Source: a virus
Virus record (IMG/VR): IMGVR_UViG_3300020185_000170
Location: 1 to 30,921 of that record
Length of the DNA: 30,921 nucleotides
Strand: one strand, 5' to 3'
This document shows, piece after piece, positions 27,442 to 30,921 of the stretch. Below the pieces are notes generated by a model. The model made no database searches and was not told where the DNA came from. It saw only the letters and a program-made list of their open reading frames with translations. The position numbers and the translations under genes are program-made. Numbering within the stretch: the first letter of the stretch is position 1; each line of letters opens with the position of its first letter.

Positions 27442-28687
27442 TCTAAAGATTGAGCTGTTACCGTGGCAAAAGACGGTATGGGCTGACGAGACTCGTTTCC
27501 ATGTGGTAGCGGCTGGTCGGCGTACTGGTAAGAGTAGGTTAGCTGCTTACCGATTAATAGTTGAAGCGCTACAAAGCGAAAAAGGTCACGTATTCTATGT
27601 TGCTCCTACACAAGGTCAAGCTCGTGACATCATGTGGCAAGTTTTGCTTGAGGTGGGTCATGCTGTCATTACAGGTAGCCACATTAACAACTTGCAGATT
27701 AAGCTTATCAATGGGGCAACTATTAGTCTCAAAGGTGCTGACCGCCCTGAAACGATGCGGGGTGTTTCGTTAAAATTCTTAGTCCTTGACGAGTATGCAG
27801 ATATGAAGCCGATGGTGTGGGAGCAAATCCTTCGACCTGCTTTAGCTGACTTGAAGGGTCGTGCCATGTTCATTGGAACTCCAATGGGCAGGAACCACTT
27901 CTATGATTTATACCAATATGGACTAAAGGGTGAAGATGAGACATTTAAGTCTTTCCACTTTACTTCGTTCGATAACCCGTTACTTGACTCTGAAGAAATT
28001 GAGGCAGCTAAGAAAAGCATGTCCTCATTTGCATTCCGGCAGGAGTTTATGGCATCTTTCGAGGCGGCAGGTGGAGAGTTATTCAAAGAAGAGTGGATAA
28101 AGTTTGATGAGGAAGAGCCTAAAGAGGGTGACTTCTACATAGCGGTTGACTTAGCGGGTTTTGAGGAAGATGGAAGTAAGGGTGTTAAAAACACTCGCCT
28201 TGACTCTACTGCTATGGCTATAGTTAAAGCCAACGAAAACGGTTGGTGGGTAGCAGAGATTATCTACGGTAGGTGGGATGTTAAAGAGACAGCTAAGAAG
28301 ATATTTGATGCTGTTAAGAAGTACGAACCCATAGCAGTTGGAATTGAGAAGGGTATCGCTAGACAGGCGGTTATGCCCTACATGAACGACATTATGAAGA
28401 GAAGTCAAACCTTCTTTAGGGTTGATGAGCTTACACACGGTAATAAGAAGAAGACAGATCGTGTCGTATGGGCGCTGCAAGGGCGCTTTGAGAATGGTTA
28501 CGTTAAGCTTAACAAAGGTGATTGGAACAACGAGTTCCTAGACCAACTATTCCAGTTTCCAAACAAACTAGTACATGATGACTTACCCGATGCATTATCT
28601 TACATCGAGCAACTTGCAAAAGTAGCTTATGTTTTAGATTTTGAAGAGGAAGAGTACGAGTACTTAGACACAATTTCAGGATATTAA
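27434..28687 (+). CDS. terL: Terminase large subunit
   Basis: 417 residues from TTG 27434. Walker A is GRRTGKS (28-34), Walker B FLVLDE (Asp119-Glu120), and the coupling motif GTPMG (148-152). The nuclease domain has AVDLAG (Asp239), GIEKG (Glu305) and HDDLPDAL (Asp382-Asp386). This is a complete ATPase-nuclease packaging motor. No in-frame ATG or GTG lies near the start and no clear ribosome binding site precedes the TTG, which falls eight bases before the end of the endolysin gene; translation is probably coupled. The next in-frame ATG would remove Walker A, so the TTG (or another non-standard codon) is needed. Confidence 0.95.
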   Translation: MSDLKIELLPWQKTVWADETRFHVVAAGRRTGKSRLAAYRLIVEALQSEKGHVFYVAPTQGQARDIMWQVLLEVGHAVITGSHINNLQIKLINGATISLKGADRPETMRGVSLKFLVLDEYADMKPMVWEQILRPALADLKGRAMFIGTPMGRNHFYDLYQYGLKGEDETFKSFHFTSFDNPLLDSEEIEAAKKSMSSFAFRQEFMASFEAAGGELFKEEWIKFDEEEPKEGDFYIAVDLAGFEEDGSKGVKNTRLDSTAMAIVKANENGWWVAEIIYGRWDVKETAKKIFDAVKKYEPIAVGIEKGIARQAVMPYMNDIMKRSQTFFRVDELTHGNKKKTDRVVWALQGRFENGYVKLNKGDWNNEFLDQLFQFPNKLVHDDLPDALSYIEQLAKVAYVLDFEEEEYEYLDTISGY

Positions 28688-28688
28688 T

Positions 28689-30677
28689 ATGGATGATGAC
28701 AACAAATTTGCTAACCCAAAGTTAGAAAACTGGGTTATTAACAAAGCCGATGAGTGGCGTGATCACTATCAGGCTAACTACGAACAAAAGTTTGACGAGT
28801 ACTACCGTTTATGGCGTGGTATTTGGGCTGCTGAGGATAAAACTCGTGATTCAGAGCGTTCACGTCTTATTTCCCCTGCCCTACAACAAGCCGTAGAGTC
28901 ATCTGTAGCTGAAGTAGAGGAAGCTACCTTTGGACGTGGTAAGTGGTTTGACATTCGTGATGACCGCAACGACAAAGACCCACAAGATATTGCTTATTTA
29001 CGTGAGCAATTGACAGAAGACTTCCATTTTACCAAGACACGCAAGGCTGTTGCTGAGTGTTTGCTAAACTCTGCTGTTTTTGGCACTGGTATTGGTGAAA
29101 TAGTCATCGAAGAAGTCAAGGAAATGAAGCCAGCTACGCAACCTCTTATGGATGGTGCGATGGAAGCGGTTGGTGTTAACATTGTAGACCGTGTTGTTGT
29201 TAAACTACGCCCTGTTCTACCACAAAACTTTTTAATTGACCCTGTAGCTACTTCTATTGAGGATGCTTTAGGTGTTGTTATCGACGAGTTTGTACCCACA
29301 CACCAAGTTAAGCTAGGTATACAGAACGGTATCTATCGTGATGTTGATATTGAGACCGCAGCTACCGACATTAACTTGGAAGCAGACAAAGAGCTGTCTA
29401 CTTTTGACGAAGATAAGGTACGCCTTACTAAATACTACGGTTTAGTGCCAAAACACTTGTTTAACGAGGCTATGTTAGACGAGGAAGATGATGATGAGAT
29501 GTCTAAGACGCTGACATCTGATGACGATGAAGAAGATGAGGAAGAAGGCTACGTTGAGGCAATCATTGTTATTGCCAACGGCGGTAAACTACTCAAGATT
29601 GAAGAGAACCCCTACATGATGCAGGATCGTCCTGTTGTAGCGTTCCCTTGGGATGTAGTTCCCTCTCGTTTCTGGGGTCGTGGTATCTGTGAGAAGGGCT
29701 ATAACAGCCAGAAGGCGCTTGATGCTGAGCTTCGTGCTCGTATTGATGCCCTAGCCCTTACCGTGCATCCTATGATCGCTATGGACGCTTCTCGTATGCC
29801 TCGTGGGGCTAAGATGGAAGTACGTCCGGGCAAGACTATCCTAACTAACGGCAACCCTGCTGAAATCCTCCAGCCATTTAAGTTTGGTAACCTAGATCAG
29901 GTAACTTTCGCTCAGGCAGGTGAGCTTCAGAAGATGGTGCAGATGGCTACAGGTGCTATTGACGCTGCTGGCATCCCCGGCACTATCAATGGTGACGCTG
30001 CCGCTGGTGCTGTTTCTATGTCTATGGGTGCAATTATCAAGCGCCACAAGCGTACCCTGATTAACTTCCAAGAGTCCTTTCTGATCCCTATGATCGAGAA
30101 GACAGCATGGCGTTACATGCAGTTTGACCCTGATAACTACCCTGTTAGCGATTATAAGTTTGTACCTTCATCATCTCTGGGTGTTATCGCCCGTGAGTAC
30201 GAGGTAACACAACTGGTTCAACTGTTGCAAACCCTTGGTCAAGATAGCCCAATGTACCCAATGCTGGTATCTGCTGTTATTGACAACATGGGTCTGTCTA
30301 ACCGTGAAGAACTCATGGCTCAGTTGCAACAATCTATGCAGCCTAACCCAGAAGCAGAACAACAAGCACAACAGGCGCAACAGCAGCAAATGGAGCAACA
30401 GGCTCAGATGGCTCAGGCTCAACTTGAATTGGTACAGGCTCAAACTATGGAAGCGCAAGCCCGTGCCCAGAAGTATTCAATCGAATCTCAATTGGAGCCA
30501 GAGGTTGTTAAGGCTAAGTTGGCGGCAGCTCTCTCTACTAACCTACAGACAGGTAACGCAGATGAAGCTGAATTTGCCAAACGAGCAAAGATTGCCGATC
30601 TAATGCTTAAAGAGAAAGACATACAAAGCAATGAGCGTATTGCTACTATGCAAATGCAAAGTAAACAAAACGCTTGA
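28689..30677 (+). CDS. Portal protein (P22-like, with Gln-rich C-terminal barrel)
   Basis: 662 residues from ATG 28689, one base after the large terminase stop. The N-terminal part (ERSRLISPALQQAVESSVAEVEEATFG, then DIRDDRND) and the central FPWDVVPSRFWGRGICEKGYNSQ and RPGKTILTNGNPAEIL segments match the head-to-tail portal family. Residues about 260-290 are very acidic (EEDDDEMSK ... DDDEEDEEEG). Residues about 560-610 are a Gln/Ala/Met-rich coiled coil, comparable to the C-terminal barrel of P22 portal. It forms the dodecameric DNA gate and docks the terminase. A promoter starts just before its stop codon. Confidence 0.92.
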   Translation: MDDDNKFANPKLENWVINKADEWRDHYQANYEQKFDEYYRLWRGIWAAEDKTRDSERSRLISPALQQAVESSVAEVEEATFGRGKWFDIRDDRNDKDPQDIAYLREQLTEDFHFTKTRKAVAECLLNSAVFGTGIGEIVIEEVKEMKPATQPLMDGAMEAVGVNIVDRVVVKLRPVLPQNFLIDPVATSIEDALGVVIDEFVPTHQVKLGIQNGIYRDVDIETAATDINLEADKELSTFDEDKVRLTKYYGLVPKHLFNEAMLDEEDDDEMSKTLTSDDDEEDEEEGYVEAIIVIANGGKLLKIEENPYMMQDRPVVAFPWDVVPSRFWGRGICEKGYNSQKALDAELRARIDALALTVHPMIAMDASRMPRGAKMEVRPGKTILTNGNPAEILQPFKFGNLDQVTFAQAGELQKMVQMATGAIDAAGIPGTINGDAAAGAVSMSMGAIIKRHKRTLINFQESFLIPMIEKTAWRYMQFDPDNYPVSDYKFVPSSSLGVIAREYEVTQLVQLLQTLGQDSPMYPMLVSAVIDNMGLSNREELMAQLQQSMQPNPEAEQQAQQAQQQQMEQQAQMAQAQLELVQAQTMEAQARAQKYSIESQLEPEVVKAKLAAALSTNLQTGNADEAEFAKRAKIADLMLKEKDIQSNERIATMQMQSKQNA

Positions 30678-30702
30678 CAAATTGTTAAAAGTGTGGTATA
30701 AT
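30674..30702 (+). promoter_or_regulatory. Consensus sigma70-type promoter after the portal gene
   Basis: TTGACA (30674-30679), 17-base spacer ending AAAAGTGTGG and TATAAT (30697-30702), with extended -10 TG. The last 12 bases from GTGTGG through TATAAT are identical to those of the promoter at 2085. The -35 overlaps the portal stop codon. It should drive the gene at 30738 and the head genes beyond the window. Confidence 0.9.
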
Positions 30703-30737
30703 AGCAACATCTCTCCTAACAAAGAAAGGAAAAAGAG

Positions 30738-30921
30738 ATGGACAAAGAATTACAACAGTATTACGAAACGTTACTAGATTTGTTTTCCTCACAAGGCTGG
30801 AAGCAATATGTAGAAGATATATCCGACAATATGGATTTGCTTCAGGATATTACTACCATCCCAGACGAGAAACAATTCTGGTTCCGCAGAGGACAAATAG
30901 AAGCGTTACAGCGAGTCCTTT
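30738..30921 (+). CDS. Hypothetical protein after the portal (partial, 3' end off window)
   Basis: 61 codons from ATG 30738 run to the window edge. AAGGA (30726-30730) lies seven bases before the start. The visible part begins MDKELQQYYETLLDLFSSQG and continues with acidic helices ending FWFRRGQIEALQRVL. Small proteins of this type ('..LLDLF.T.GW..Y..D.') often lie between the portal and scaffold genes of T7-like marine phages; that comparison is from memory. Function unknown. Confidence 0.75.
   Translation, partial: MDKELQQYYETLLDLFSSQGWKQYVEDISDNMDLLQDITTIPDEKQFWFRRGQIEALQRVL

Noticed and set aside
30330-30480. Gln-rich repeat in the portal gene as a frameshift or tandem-repeat artefact
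   Set aside because: The frame stays open and a Gln/Ala-rich coiled coil is normal for P22-like portal C-termini.
1-30921. CRISPR arrays, tRNA genes, IS elements, integrase or repressor genes
   Set aside because: No regularly spaced repeats, cloverleaf-like sequences, transposase motifs or tyrosine/serine recombinase motifs were seen on either strand.

Overview
The window is most of the genome of a virulent, short-tailed (podovirus) dsDNA phage of the wider T7-like group. The resemblance is to RNA-polymerase-less marine podoviruses of the Roseophage SIO1 / VpV262 (Zobellviridae) type; this placement is inferred from gene content, not from a database search. It has a T7-like family A DNA polymerase, a primase-helicase, a FEN-type exonuclease, an SSB, tail tubular proteins A/B and ejection proteins. 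It also has RNR alpha and beta, ThyX, MazG-like and PhoH-like proteins. No phage RNA polymerase, integrase, excisionase, tRNA, IS or CRISPR array is visible. Perfect or near-perfect sigma70-type promoters imply that host RNA polymerase does all transcription. The window starts and ends inside structural genes; the scaffold and capsid genes are absent and presumably fill the gap between the right and left ends of a permuted or circular map.

Layout. (1) 1-9610, + strand: end of a small membrane protein, small accessory virion or lysis-type genes, tail tubular proteins A and B, a short tail-fibre/collar protein and three long internal-virion (ejection) proteins. (2) 9611-9650: strong bidirectional terminator between the convergent arms. 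(3) 9649-22.5 kb, - strand: a tightly overlapping replication and nucleotide-metabolism operon (primase-helicase, MazG-like, DNA polymerase, SSB, exonuclease, HExxH protein, HNH nuclease, ThyX, metallophosphoesterase, RNR alpha and beta, PD-(D/E)XK nuclease, PhoH). (4) 22.5-25.5 kb, - strand: the promoter-proximal early block of small genes, including an SH3-barrel protein, a cysteine-peptidase-like protein, a GP88-family protein and three hydrophobic micropeptides. Many of its genes share a stop codon fused to an AGGGG ribosome binding site, and 23.9-25.5 kb is clearly GC-richer. (5) 25.53-26.21 kb: divergent control region with the early promoter to the left, the late promoter to the right, paired GTAAC-N3-GTTAC palindromes, five CTATATAG octamers and interleaved inverted repeats just before the small terminase gene. 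(6) 26.2-30.9 kb, + strand: small terminase, holin-like protein, M15 endolysin, large terminase, portal, a further promoter, and the start of the next gene.

How it works together (inference). The early promoter at 25.57 kb fires first and expresses the small takeover genes, then the replication genes. A second promoter-like element inside the polymerase gene could boost SSB, nuclease and nucleotide-supply genes. Promoters at 26.05, 30.69 and 2.1 kb drive packaging/lysis, head and tail/ejection genes. These three and the internal one share a spacer ending in AAAGTGTG(G/T), which the early promoter lacks, so there may be two promoter classes. Many neighbouring genes overlap by ATGA or TAATG, so translation is probably coupled throughout.
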